Shown here piece after piece: positions 45,048-55,910 of a stretch of DNA of 64,000 bases. The number at the start of each line of letters is the position of its first letter. Within the stretch, counting starts at the first letter, position 1. The notes under the pieces are model-generated. The model saw only the letters and a list, made by a program, of their open reading frames with translations, did not search any database and was not told the DNA's origin. This stretch comes from Microbotryomycetes sp. JL201. Lineage: Eukaryota; Basidiomycota; Microbotryomycetes. A program made the position numbers and the translations under genes. Location: assembly GCA_033819885.1 (NCBI GenBank), contig JAQYUZ010000011.1, positions 62,001 through 126,000 of the forward strand. Direction: 5' to 3'.

Positions 45048-47838
45048 CTACTTTTGTGCTGGCCTCGAAGCTACAAAAACTCCGACAATCACGGCCGACA
45101 ACAAGGCGATTGAGGCAGGCAACAAGTGCTCCTTTGGCAAAAAGCCGAGCACGAGGTCGTCCGACGTCGTTGTCGGCCTTGACTTCTTCTTTCTGACATT
45201 CTTGGAGGTGCTCTCGTCATCGCCGCCCGTCTCGGCGTCTTTCGTCGCCGCTTGCTCTGGATCCTCTTCGTCGTCCTCTTCATCGACAGCGTTTAATTTC
45301 TGCTTGGCAGCCTTGTTCGCTTGGCTGACGTTACGTCGCGCAATCTCGTCGTCCCACGCTTTGCCTCCACTCAGGTGAATCAATACCCTGTCCTTGCCTT
45401 GCTTACGAGCAACAGCGACAGCATCTTGAACGTCCCTGTCTGCAGTCATGATGACGAGGTCTCCGTCGTCGTCAAGGTAGGATAATTTGAAATCTCGTGG
45501 GTCCGGCAAAGCTTTGTTCTCGTCTTGGCCTTCAGCCGAGGCAGCTGCTTTGACGTGGTCAAAGAACGGGTCAGACTCTAGTTTGCCGGCAATAATGTCG
45601 GTGATGAACTCGTGAGAATCGTAACGAGCTTGGAACCGATGAGTCGTTCCGCCCGGTGCGACAAACTTGAACAAGTAAGTACCGTCATCGACAGGCGCGG
45701 CTGGGCTGACGGACGACGCTTGACCACGAGCACCTGTTCGGCGGCCACCGACGTCAGACAGGCCGTCGTCCACCGCTGAGGCCGAGTCGTTCGGGTACAA
45801 CTCGGAAACCGGCGTCTCTGGCGGCGCAGGTCGATGGCCCTGTCTCGACGGTGTGTTGTACTGCATTGAGGCTTCTGACCGGCCGACGCCTGAAATCTGT
45901 GACTCGGAGTCATCGTCGTCTTCCGCCGCCGCGGCCCCGAAAAAGCGGCCCCAAAGCGGGCCTCCGTTCGGATCAGTGTTGCCTTGCTCGGCACTAATGG
46001 AGTTGACCTATTCAAGCCGTTTGATATCAGTCAAAGCCACTGAGCATTCCTTTGAGCAATGCTGACTTGTTCGAGAGTAGCGTATGTGAGCTTGAGCACG
46101 TCCACGATGCCGACGAGCGCGCCTCCATCGTCAACAACGGGCAAATTGAGGTAGTGTCCATCTATACGTACAGTCAGCACAGAGAAAAGTGAGGATCGAC
46201 ATTCTGCACGAACCATGCATTTTGCGGAGAGCGTCCTGGATGCTCAGCGACGGCAATGCCACATCAGGGTGTGGTGTCATGACCCGCACGACGCTGCACG
46301 TCTTCGAGTCCAATCCTGCAGCAATGACTCGCAAAACTACGTCCTTGCTGGTAAAGATACCGGCGATTCGGCGTCCGTCGTTCTCCATCACACATACTGC
46401 GGTTGTCCTGCGTTCACGCATGAGCTTGGCCGCGTCTCGGACGGTCGTCTTGACGCCCACTGTCGCCGCTGTTGTGCGAGCGTCCAAGATGGAACCCAAG
46501 TCGGGGAATGACATTTTGTCGCGAAGAGCCTGGACATATGCCATTAGTGGATTTGCGGCCCCGACATCGCCAAACTGCTCCTGGGCTCCCTCGAGGGCAG
46601 TGTAAAGTTTTTGCGAGGAGCCATAGGCCTTTTCGAGTTTCTCAAGCGATTCTTGGAAGACTTTGGTGATATCGAGTAAGCCGACTACGTCACCGTCTTC
46701 GTTGCAAACAGGCTACACGGTTCCTCGTGAGCGTTCGTATTGGCGCAGCCAGAGAAGAAGAAGAGCATGAATGCTTACCAAGTGACGGAAACCTCGAGTG
46801 ACCATGGTTTGGAGTGCTTCTGTTGCGGACGTCGTGTCTCGCGTGACCATAGGGTTTGGGGTCATGATGGCCGACACGGGCGTAGTCCTTGGGTCCATGC
46901 CATCGCCAATGACCTACGGGCAGCGATCAGATCATCGTATGTGAGCAGTCGGTGTCGAAGCGACAGGCGCTTACCCTGAAAGCGAGATCTTTCGCCGTAA
47001 AAATTCCGCACAAATGTTCTTCCTCGTCGACAACCAATACACAATCTGTGCGTTTAGCGGCACACAATTGACTGGCGTCAGACACGCTGATCGAGTGTGG
47101 CACGGTAAGGGCGGGAAGAGGGCGCAGTGCAGAGACGGTGCCTTGTTTCGGTCTATGTGAGGTCTGTCCGGCGCGGGAAGTGCCGCTTGTCCCTGGACGT
47201 TTCGGCCCAGGTCGTTTGCGCGACAATTCCGATTCAATCTTTTTGCGAATGGCCTGGCGCGAAGGATATTCGAATCAGCGAATTTGCTTCCGGCATTTGG
47301 GGGTTTTCATTGTTAGTCTCGGCAAGCCCCTGGCGACTGCCGTAGGCAGCACCAGACTTATAGTCGTTCGTATGGCCTGACTTGGACGACATCGCAGACA
47401 TGCAAAAGCAGTGACCCACGCACGCCCAAGCTCAGCGATGCTATGCCAGCATGCATGACCAGCCTGCTTCAAGGGGTAGATCTCACAGATCGTGTTCCGA
47501 TCTCTATATACGCGCAAAGAAGTTTTCCCACACGAGTACACGAAGCCGCTGCAGGCCGAGGAATCTCGGCTCACCTCGTCGCGCTTGGACTGGCGCTTTC
47601 GCGTGTCTGACAAGCCGCCATCGACGCTCGTGGCCGAAGTCGAGTATGCTTGGCTGGCCGTGCTTGACACGACGGTCTCTGACTGCCGCGAGCTTGAGCG
47701 CGTCGCGGCTGGCGATTGGCGGTAACCGCTGGCAGCAGAGGACGACATGGCACCAGAAGGGGGCTGCTGCACAGGCGTAGACGTAGTCGAAGGCGTAAAG
47801 TGTGAGCTAGGCGTCGTAGGGACCGGGATGCGGCTCAT
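45048..47838 (-). CDS. mug70: CBS-domain plus PB1-domain membrane protein (Mug70-like)
   Basis: The model (743 residues) has six exons: 47838-47575, 47253-46975, 46913-46779, 46712-46214, 46161-46067, 46007-45048. After a Ser-rich leader, RQSKRDEAIRKKIESELSRK is a family hallmark. Two CBS pairs follow, for example DCVLVVDEEEHLCGIFTAKD with MTPNPMVTRDT, and TTAVCVMENDGRRIAGIFTS with VMTPHPDVAL. A PB1 domain (TYLFKFVAPGGTTHRFQARY, LSYLDDDGDLVIMTADRD) comes next. The protein ends with a single membrane helix (LLPASIALLSAVIVGVFVA). S. pombe mug70 has this order; CBS pairs usually bind adenosyl ligands and PB1 mediates oligomerisation. The physiological role is unknown. Intron 1 is 321 nt, an outlier, and joins the conserved motif in phase 0. 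Confidence 0.9.
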
Positions 47839-47937
47839 GGGCGAGTGAAACGGGCACGTGCCGTAGAAAAGTTGAGTGACGCAGCGCCGCCCCTACATGC
47901 ACTCGCGTCGCACAGGCTTACAACAGATACATGCAAT

Positions 47938-49708
47938 CTATAAGGTTTCATGGTATACTTGCTGCTTTTCTAGCTCGAGGAATTTGGCACAGTTTCGACG
48001 GCTGCGCGGAATGTTGATAAACGGAATAAAGAGACATGAAACGATACCGAGCGCGAAAAGGAAATAGAAACTCGACGACGTATTGTCTAGAAGAGGCACG
48101 AGCACGGTCAGTATGCTCTGACCCGGGCGAGATGCGCGCTCTTGGTCACTCACTCGTCCGATCAGCAATGGCAGATGTAACGAAAGGTCTGTATACTCAG
48201 TGTTCAGCACCAAAACTTGCCCTGGAGCATAACGCCTCTCACCCTATAAACGCTGAGCACTTGCCGACGCAAGCGAATACGCTAAAGTACAAGAACGCGT
48301 GACCTTCTGGAATGACTTCCGAAACCATCGTTTGCGAGTAGCTGTACCACGGGCACACGAAGAGGCCGTACACGACTTGGTACAGATAAAATTCCCAGCC
48401 GTGCTTGAAACCAAACTTGTCGGTCCAGTTGCCGATGCAGCCCCACCCACAAAGTAGCACGATAAAGGCGCACACGGCTGTGAACATTGTCTTTGTCGAC
48501 AAAAGAAAACGCTTTTGAATGAGCCAGAAGGCGTAGATGCCGACGGCCTGCGCGGCAATGCCTACCAGCAACACATAGTTGAGCTGGATCGAATTATAGA
48601 CCAATACACTCGACTGGAGCGTGCCAATGACCGTTACCGCAGTATTGAGTGTATCAGACATTAGGAAGAACGTAATGAGATACAGTAGCGTGTCCGGCAA
48701 GTGCTTGGAGTTCTTGGCGGCTTGATACAAGTTTTGAAAGCCGACGGTTAAGAACGTTGATCCAGGCGGTAGCTCGCGACCGGGTCGATGCTTTTCGAAA
48801 GCGAACCAAGGCAATGCGCACACGACTACGAGCAGTCCAAGTCAGTTTTTGTTTCCTGTGAGTAGGCACTCGTACTTACGCCACACGGCACCCGAATAAG
48901 CAATGACGGTCGAGAGCGCTTTCGTGTTGCTCTCGGTCGAGTCATTGGCATGTACTCCGAAAAGAATGCCGATGAGGATAGCAATGACGATAATCTCGCC
49001 AACCGAGCAGACGGTGAAGGCAACGTTGCTCACGCGGTTCCGCATCAACGAATCGAGGGCGTTGTGCTGCTCTGTCGTCGTCTCCTCCGAGATCAGCCTC
49101 GACCTTGATTCTTGCATTTCGGGCAAGTTGCGTGCAAGGCCCGGGAACGCTGCTGTCCAAAAGCTCAGAGCGCCTTGGTACGCTATCAAGCCGATGACGT
49201 AAAGTGCCGCTGCCGCCTGCCACTTTGATGGATCTGTAACACCGAGCCAGGCAAAGCTTACGGCGATGGATACGATGGTAAAGGCGAAAAGCAGGGACGG
49301 ACGCCACCTTCCGAAATCAGCCAGAGACCCGATCGCCAAGAAAAGGACGACTTGAATGGCGAAAGCGATGCCGTTGACTAGCAAGACTGCCGAGTTGATT
49401 GTGCGTTCGTGACCGGCAAAGTTGATCACGCATGGCACGCTGTCGTCGCAGGCAGTCGTGGCTTGGCCTAGATTGTGTCCGGCAAGATACAGCAAGTTTT
49501 GGAACTGCGATGGTGCAAAGTTGAACGGTCCTAGACCGCTGTTGCCGATATAGTAGATGTAGTATGACCATAATTCCTTGCGTTTGACGACGAAAGCCTC
49601 GTCCGGCTCGCCCAACTCCTCGACATGCACACCGCCCGCGACCACAGGCGTACCTTTGTCGTTTATCACATCGTCTTGACCTGTAGAGGTCTTTTCAATG
49701 TCCGCCAT
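47938..49708 (-). CDS. ATG22: Autophagy-related vacuolar effluxer Atg22
   Basis: Atg22 is an MFS-type permease that exports amino acids, mainly leucine, from the vacuole after autophagic breakdown. The model (531 residues) has four exons: 49708-48880, 48825-48243, 48188-48154, 48086-47938. It shows about twelve hydrophobic helices and the family blocks LWSYYIYYIGNSGLGPFNF, NSAVLLVNGIAFAIQVVLF, ALYVIGLIAYQGALSFW and GWEFYLYQVVYGLFVCPW. QTMVSEVIPEGHAFLYF and GKCSAFIGPFVTSAI are also present. Exon 3 is only 35 nt but holds FVTSAIADR, so it is needed. Its N terminus is acidic and cytosolic. It sits on the minus strand with 745 bp to the divergent TRAX gene, the likely promoter. Confidence 0.95.
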
Positions 49709-50453
49709 GGGAGCAGATGGCGTGGGAGAGAGAAGGCATGGACTGATCCAAATTTAGTTTCTCCACGCTGCGAAATCGCCACAGGGTTTTCAGCTCGATC
49801 GCGATGCGCGAGATTACAGTAACATCAAGCGAGCACTTTCATCACAGCCTTCAGTCCTTGACATGTGCACTACTCTTGCTGCTGCTGGGTGAAGAGGAAA
49901 TTACAGATCACGTGACTCTTTGTGCTTCACCGTTCTTCGGTTCGATTGCTGTCACAATCCCTAGACGATGCTCATGACGAACAATTGAAACTTTGTTGGG
50001 AGCTCTTTGTCAGAGGCCTGAGCTGTGTTCATTTGGTTCTCGCTCAGACCTGGACGCGCCCGTCTAGCGCTACAGTGAACACCGCCTCGTTGCGTAAGTC
50101 TGATGGAAACACTGTTCTGATCTACGAAAAAGGCCCGTCAAAGGACAAGGAGCGGTGACTCCACAGACAGTCTCATCGCCCATGCCTGCTGCAGCCGTCG
50201 TCAAAGGCACGTGTAGCTTGACACACGGTACCAGCCACTCCTTCCAAAGTCTTGATGACCTCGCTGCGGCTAGAATGGTCACCTTACTGTCCATTCAAGT
50301 TGCTCGGACTTCGAGCCTGCCGCGCCTCAGACATCATCTTCAGCATGAAATAAGATGTGTGACATCAATGCTTTGACTCAAACTTCGTTTCTTCGCTGTC
50401 GGCAGATATTGTCCGCGGTCTGTGAGAGCATACGGGAGCAAGTCGACTCAAGC
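49709..50453. other. 745-bp divergent intergenic region, ATG22 / TRAX
   Basis: Both promoters should lie here. Short open frames lack family resemblance or splice partners. No RNA gene was recognised. Confidence 0.55.
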
Positions 50454-51595
50454 ATGGCTTCGGATACAGCTTCCACGTCGACAAAGCGACCGAGACAGCA
50501 AACGCTGATGGACAGTTTCCAAGAATACAGGGCAGAGCTAGACGAGCATGTGAGCCGGTCGCTCTGTGGCGAGGTGGCAACGCTCACCACAATCGACCGC
50601 AGCACGACAGACGTGAAAGAATCATCAAGCAGTCTCGCGACATTACTGCAATGAGCAAGAAGGCCATTTTCGCAGCGCATCGGTGGGTCTGCTCCTTGTT
50701 TAGACACGAGATGCCGTCGGACTCACATTCCCTCGACAGGATAACGAACACTGACCGCAAGACTGTTGTTAGAGAGGTCGAGAACAAGCTGAAGGACCTG
50801 CGAGCCATGTTTGCCAGGCTACAGCCGGATGTCGCGGGCGAAAACTTCTGGAGGCGAGCTCGAAATCGTGAGAGATCCGGTGCCAGGCTAATCAACTTGC
50901 CCTCCCACAGATATGAACGGAGCGTTTCACCTGGCATACAAGAATATGTTAGTGGAAAGTCGCGCCGAAAAGACTTCAGCCTGAAATTGTCGCGCGCAGC
51001 TTGAAGCTATCATCTTCTACCAATATCTCACACACAACAAAATCATGTCGCTTCAAGAGGCTCAGGTGTCGCTTCAAGAAGTGACTTCAACAACAGGCGA
51101 GACTGAATCCATGACTTTGTCAGAACCAGTCAGAATCACCGTTTCGGATTACCTCGGCGGCATCGCCGACGTGACTGGAGAGATGATGCGACTGGCCATA
51201 GGCAGTGTCGGCAAAAGCTTGCTGGCGTCAACATCCGGGGACAGTGAAGCTGCGGATTTCAGTATCGAGGGTATCGGGAGAACGGTCAGAGACATCAAGG
51301 GTGGTGAGTGAGCACACCCAGGAAAAGGTCAATTGACTGACAGAAGCTTCTCAGAGATGGAGCCTCTTGTTCCAATGCAGTATTGGCTCGACAAGAAGAT
51401 GTCTGTCATGGACGCGAGCCTGAGCAAGATTGAAATTGGTGAGTGACTCGGACGCGGTGATGCCTACCATGCCGACCATTGTGCGTTCCAGCCTCGTACA
51501 ACCTGAGAATACGCGGGGCAGAGTACGCTGGGTCGCCGGCAATGCTCGCTGCCATCGCGGGCAGAGAAGTGGGAGGTGGCGACAGACCAGAATAG
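50454..51595 (+). CDS. TSNAX: Translin-associated factor X (TRAX)
   Basis: TRAX with translin forms the C3PO endoribonuclease, active in RNA interference and tRNA processing. The model (272 residues) has seven exons: 50454-50549, 50603-50682, 50740-50853, 50911-50947, 51000-51303, 51355-51438, 51492-51595. Family blocks are FQEYRAELDEHHDRRERIIK, RSVSPGIQEYLEAIIFYQYL, SDYLGGIADVTGEMMRLAIG and EIASYNLRIRGAEYAG. The catalytic acidic residues are kept: the two Glu of QEYLEA and the Asp of IADVTGE. Exon 4 is 37 nt. Intron 3 (50854-50910) uses a GC donor (AG|GCGAGC), which restores ENFWRYERSVSPG; the nearby GT (50868) breaks phase. Intron 4 lies between the two catalytic Glu codons. No translin gene is in the window. 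Confidence 0.94.
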
Positions 51596-52762
51596 CGCGT
51601 TGGGAGGAAGCGCTTGTGTCGGCAGACTAGGATCTAGTGTCTGCTACTGACAATTCCAGCTCATCGTATGCTATCGTTCCCTGCCCTACGACAACAGTAG
51701 AGACAGGAGGCCGACTCTCTCGGCGCTCGCTAGTTTTCTGGCGAAAGAGTGCCCATTGGGTGATGAAGTCAGATGAATAGTTGGGCTCGCGACCGCACGC
51801 TTGCTTTGGACCGAGGTGTAGCGGACCGTGTTCGAGCTGCCGATTGCTCTTTCTCTAACCGCCCCCTCTTGCGTGAGTTTGACGGTTCGATGAGCGCGCC
51901 GGAAGACGACACGAACGAATTCAAAGACAGAAGAGCGAGTCTGCTTCGTCAGTGTCGCAGTTGCCAGGACCGTTGTCGCTTGCAGATGCGCAGGAAGGTT
52001 TTCCTTGCTCGCGCTCATTCTGCACGGCTTTGGCTCGGGTACACACGCGCATTGCACGGGCAACTCGTGCTTAAGGCTCTAAACGAGCTTTTTGTTGAAC
52101 ATTCAATATCCAACGCTTAACCTGACGGCAGCACGCGCGAGCGAGTCGGTCTGAAAACAGATTCGCCTCACCGTTCAGACTACTGCACAAAAAATGTACC
52201 GAAAGCACACAGCTGACCTAGTGTGGCTTTGTGCCAACAGAATTTCACCTTGTTGCCGACACCTCTTTAGACCGCTCTCGCTTCGGCGAACCCTGAGCTC
52301 TGCAGCTGTCTCAAGGCCGTTGACAACCTCCGTCAAACCTCCATCAATACATGAACAGCACCATTTTTTTTTCCTTTGGGCGTCTTCTTAGGTTCTCCTG
52401 CGACGATAACTAGCTGTCAATTTCGCCTCAGCCAGTTCGTGTCACGGTAGCTCTTTCAAATTCTGCAGGACCAACTTCACATGATTAAAACCAATTATAC
52501 GTTCAGAACCGCTATTACTAGCTGCAGCACCTTCCTTCTCCCGTCTCTTTGGACGGGATGGAAACCGCCTCAGCAATGTATTCAATCGAACACATGAAAT
52601 CGAATGTTGGTCCTGCAGTTTGACGCACACGACATAGATCGCGATGAATGAAATAGAATCATATAATCCGTCCTTGCGGTGACTGCGGCTTTGAACCGCG
52701 ATGCGACTCTGGCTCACAACTCAACCACGGTCACATCAAGTACTTAAATCTTCTGATACAAG
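51596..52762. other. 1.17-kb gap, no secure gene; possible small gene 51690-52120
   Basis: Overlapping open frames run on both strands. One is a plus frame, 51773-52120 (best internal start at ATG 51890, MSAPEDDTNEFKDRR). The other is a minus frame from about 52021 (MSASKENLPAHLQATTV) to 51686. Neither resembles a family I know and splice signals fit both only loosely. From 52121 to 52762 I see only AT-richer sequence that should include the DUF427 gene promoter. Confidence 0.4.
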
Positions 52763-53334
52763 ATGGTCACTGCTTCGCTCTCAGGTGTCGTACTGGCGCA
52801 AACGGAGCAGCCAGCCCAGGCCGATGGGAATTACGTGAGCACCGACTCGTGAACCCCGCTCGCCCGCTCTGCAGCAAGAAAACGCATGCTGGAGCAGCAC
52901 TGCTTACACTCTGCTTCCTTCCTGTGATCATGCCGGCCGTCCGTCCGTGTCCATCATCGCAGTACTTGTGAGTCGTCTTCGGAGGTGGTGGGGCGCCTCA
53001 TGACCTTACTCATCGTATGCTCTGTACGCCATCATTCTCGCACAACCATCCATTCTATCCAATACAAAAACTTTCTAAATCCACTCAAACGAACCGTCAC
53101 GCGGAATTTGTCACGTACAGCCCACACGACTCTATCAACAAAGACTACTTCAAACCGTCCGAGCGTGATTTGCACACGAAATGTCCCTGGAAAGGCACCG
53201 CATCTTACTATGACATTCATCTGCCAGATGGAACGATCGTACCTGACGCCGCCTGGTTCTACCCTGATTCAAAAGCAAAAGAACTCGACAACAAGGTGGC
53301 TTTTTACAAGAGCAAGGGAATTCGCGTAGAATAG
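52763..53334 (+). CDS. Small DUF427-family protein
   Basis: The model gives 96 residues in three exons: 52763-52834, 52963-52967, 53121-53334. DUF427 proteins are small single-domain cytosolic proteins of unknown function, widespread in bacteria and fungi. The C-terminal exon has the signature KCPWKGTASYYDI and the block DAAWFYPDSKAKELDNKVAFYKSKG. The N-terminal exon starts MVTASLSGVVLAQT, like the family's opening strand. These two are joined through a 5-nt micro-exon (TACTT) flanked by CATCGCAG and GTGAGT. It produces ADGNYYFPHDSINKDYF, the usual family linker (GNxYFPxxS). Skipping it loses frame. Introns are 128 and 153 nt, longer than average here. No other gene neighbours it closely on the same strand. 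Confidence 0.85.
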
Positions 53335-53472
53335 ATGTGATTCTCAGCGCGATTAAAGTCATGATTTCTTGGGTTATGAAAACCGTGCGATGATGTCTCA
53401 CAAGCAAAATTGCACAAAATATTAAGGCCAACAACAAGTTGGAAACACTATGAAAACACCACCATGACCGCG

Positions 53473-55699
53473 TCACTGTGACTTGTGCGAATCCACTTTC
53501 CATCCACGTTCAAAGGCGCGCTGCACGAGCGCCACCCCTCTGTCGAGCCGCTCGTCTTCTGTCATTTCCTCCTTTGACTTGCCCTCGCCCGGTAGAGGTT
53601 TGTCGAACGCCGAAGGCAAATCGAACACGTCCTTGTCTTCGTCATCGACAAATTCATCTTCGTGTTCGTCGCCTTCCGCAACGTCACCGTGCTCTTTGTG
53701 CTTGTCAAAGACAAGTTGGCGGTCTTTGGCGTCTCGTTCTAGCTTTACTTCCTCCTCGTCTTTGGCTTTGCCTGGTCGAAAGATGCGCTTGATCTTGTCT
53801 TTGATCTTATCTTTGCGTTTCATGGCAGACGCGTAGTGCTCAATGCCTCGAATGGTCAAGACCTACGTCCAGTCAAGTCAGCTGTGCACGCGCACGGCAA
53901 TCGAACGTTTTGCTCCTCACAGATTTCGAGATCGATACACTGTAGCATCTAGCATCAACATCTATGCCGATCGCCGATACACGCATTCCACTCACGACTC
54001 CATGTTCACTCCACGGTCCTCCAGTGCCCGGACAAATGCTTTGAAATGAAGCGAGCCAGCACGATAGTGTCCGGACAACGGACTCAAGCTCGTCAATTTG
54101 CCGTCGTCGACCTTGATCAACCCCGCGCTGAGCACTCGAGCGCCCGACAAGAATGACGAATGTTGAAACGCTCCGGTCTTTTTTATGCCCACGTACAGAT
54201 TGCCTTTGAGGTCCGACACAAACAGCCACCTGATTTTGCCAAGTCGAGAAATGTGAGTGGCCGGATTGCGGATGACACTGATTTGAGAAAGAGAAAGAAA
54301 GAGTGTAGGAATCAGCTCACGTGTTCTTATTGATCGTCTCGCGCAGCGCCCTGTCCATGACGGCGCGAGGAGACGCATAGTAGCGAACGCGATTTTTGAC
54401 TTGCTGTAGACCTTTGCCTTGCATGGCTGTGCCTCCTTTGTCTTGATATCCGTGCACGCCATCTCTTGCCAACTCGTCCGTGTCAATCTCTTCCTCTGAA
54501 CTAGACTCGGACGAGCTGAGCTTGCCGCCACTTTCTCTCAGCTTGCGTCTGCGTTCCTTGTCTGCCGCTTCTCTTTGCTGGTACTCTTCCTCTGAGATTC
54601 TGACGATGCCCACCTCTGGACCAGCGTCACGATGGTACTTTGTAGTATTGACGTGCTCTCCGTTCTTTGCCCAAACGAGCAACCCCTGAGAGTCAACCTT
54701 GACGAGGTAATTCTGCCTCTGTTCGGCGTTCAAGAACGTGATGCGCTCTTTTTCCAACCTCGACCGGGGACACTGTTCCAAGTCGAGGTCCTTGCCGTCA
54801 CCTTCGTCGAGCCATTTGAAAAAGTTGTCCGGCGTGTCGCTCTCGTTCCACTTTGCGTGGTACCACTTGAGGTTTGTGCCGTACCTGTGCTTCTTGTCAC
54901 AAATTTCCAACCAGTACTGGTGCTCCATCTGCTTTGACGTGTCTCGTTCCTTTTTGAGCTTTTCTCGCTCGTGGTCCGAGCGCGCATACTTTTCCAACTC
55001 GTCTTGCTCGCTCATGTCGAGTTCTTTTGCAGAGTTTCCCTCTCTGATCTTTGCCGCGTACAGTCCTGACCTCTTCCATCGTGAAGCTGTGCGCGCAGTC
55101 GGCCGTCCGACAGAAACGTCAGTGACGCATCACGTGAAGAGTTGAACGCTGCGGGCCCGGGCGGCCAGTGCCGGACAATGGGTATCGTCACAGCAAGCAC
55201 ATGCAGCACGGCGCAGATGATTGTATGATTCAAATTCGCGCTTACCATTATCGTTGACGCCCGTGTTTTGCTCATGTGCGGCATTTGACAAGGCGCGTTG
55301 GCGCATGCCGTCCGCCCAGCGCTGCGAGCTAGTCAGGTTGCGTCCATCTGCCTCTCTCCGCTGTTGATACGAGCTACCCAACGTTGTAAAGAGTGGTCCC
55401 GGGTGTCAGAACAGTGTACTGTGCTTATGCAGGCGATCCCGAGTCAAAAGTGGGGGTTTGCCCGAACGCTGCTTTTCATGCAAAGCAGACAACAGACACG
55501 AGGTCGGGACTGACTGGTAATGCTTCTGAAGGACTCTTGCTGCGTCGCCTTGCTCTTGCGACCGAGTGCGCTCTGCCTGTGGTCGCTCGTCTGCACCGCT
55601 CGACGCGCGTTGGCTGATTCGTCGTTCAACTTCGGCCACAGCTCGCCGGATATCGTCTACAGACGCAGACGCGTACTCGAACGGCGTATCAGCCGTCAT
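53473..55699 (-). CDS. IQM-like calmodulin-binding family protein
   Basis: The model (589 residues) has six exons: 55699-55515, 55373-55246, 55086-54321, 54277-53996, 53939-53921, 53862-53473. An IQ-type motif (ARVLQKHYHSYQQRR) spans intron 1. The core matches plant IQM proteins and their fungal relatives: HQYWLEICDKKHRYGTNLKW, FFKWLDEGDGKDLDLEQCPR, GAFQHSSFLSGARVLSAGLI and LSPLSGHYRAGSLHFKAF. The C terminus is acidic and Lys-rich. Exon 5 is 19 nt and gives VSISKS, which with flanking residues makes the family stretch NMESVSISKSVLTIRGIEHY. Without it the frame is broken. Plant IQMs bind calmodulin and influence stress signalling; the fungal function is not known. Introns 1 and 2 are 141 and 159 nt. 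Confidence 0.85.
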
Positions 55700-55910
55700 T
55701 CAATCGTGTCCGGGTGTCGTGAGTGGCAGCAATCCAAACTAATTTGGGTCAACGATGACGCCTGAATTCAAAAACGGGCTCCGGAGTAGAGCGCAAAAAT
55801 AGACTTCTTTTTACAGACTTTTGACCAGAGCACTGCACCACTTGACGAAAAGACTTGGAGAAAGTGAGGGAGATCATGATTGCAATCCGGTGAGCTGAAA
55901 AGAGTTGCGA

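Noticed and set aside
52686-52741. tRNA-like T-arm (GCGGTTCAAAGCCGC on the minus strand) with short flanking complementarity.
   Set aside because: Only about 56 nt lie between the pairing ends, the loop ends in G, and no anticodon or D arm can be drawn, so it is not a tRNA.
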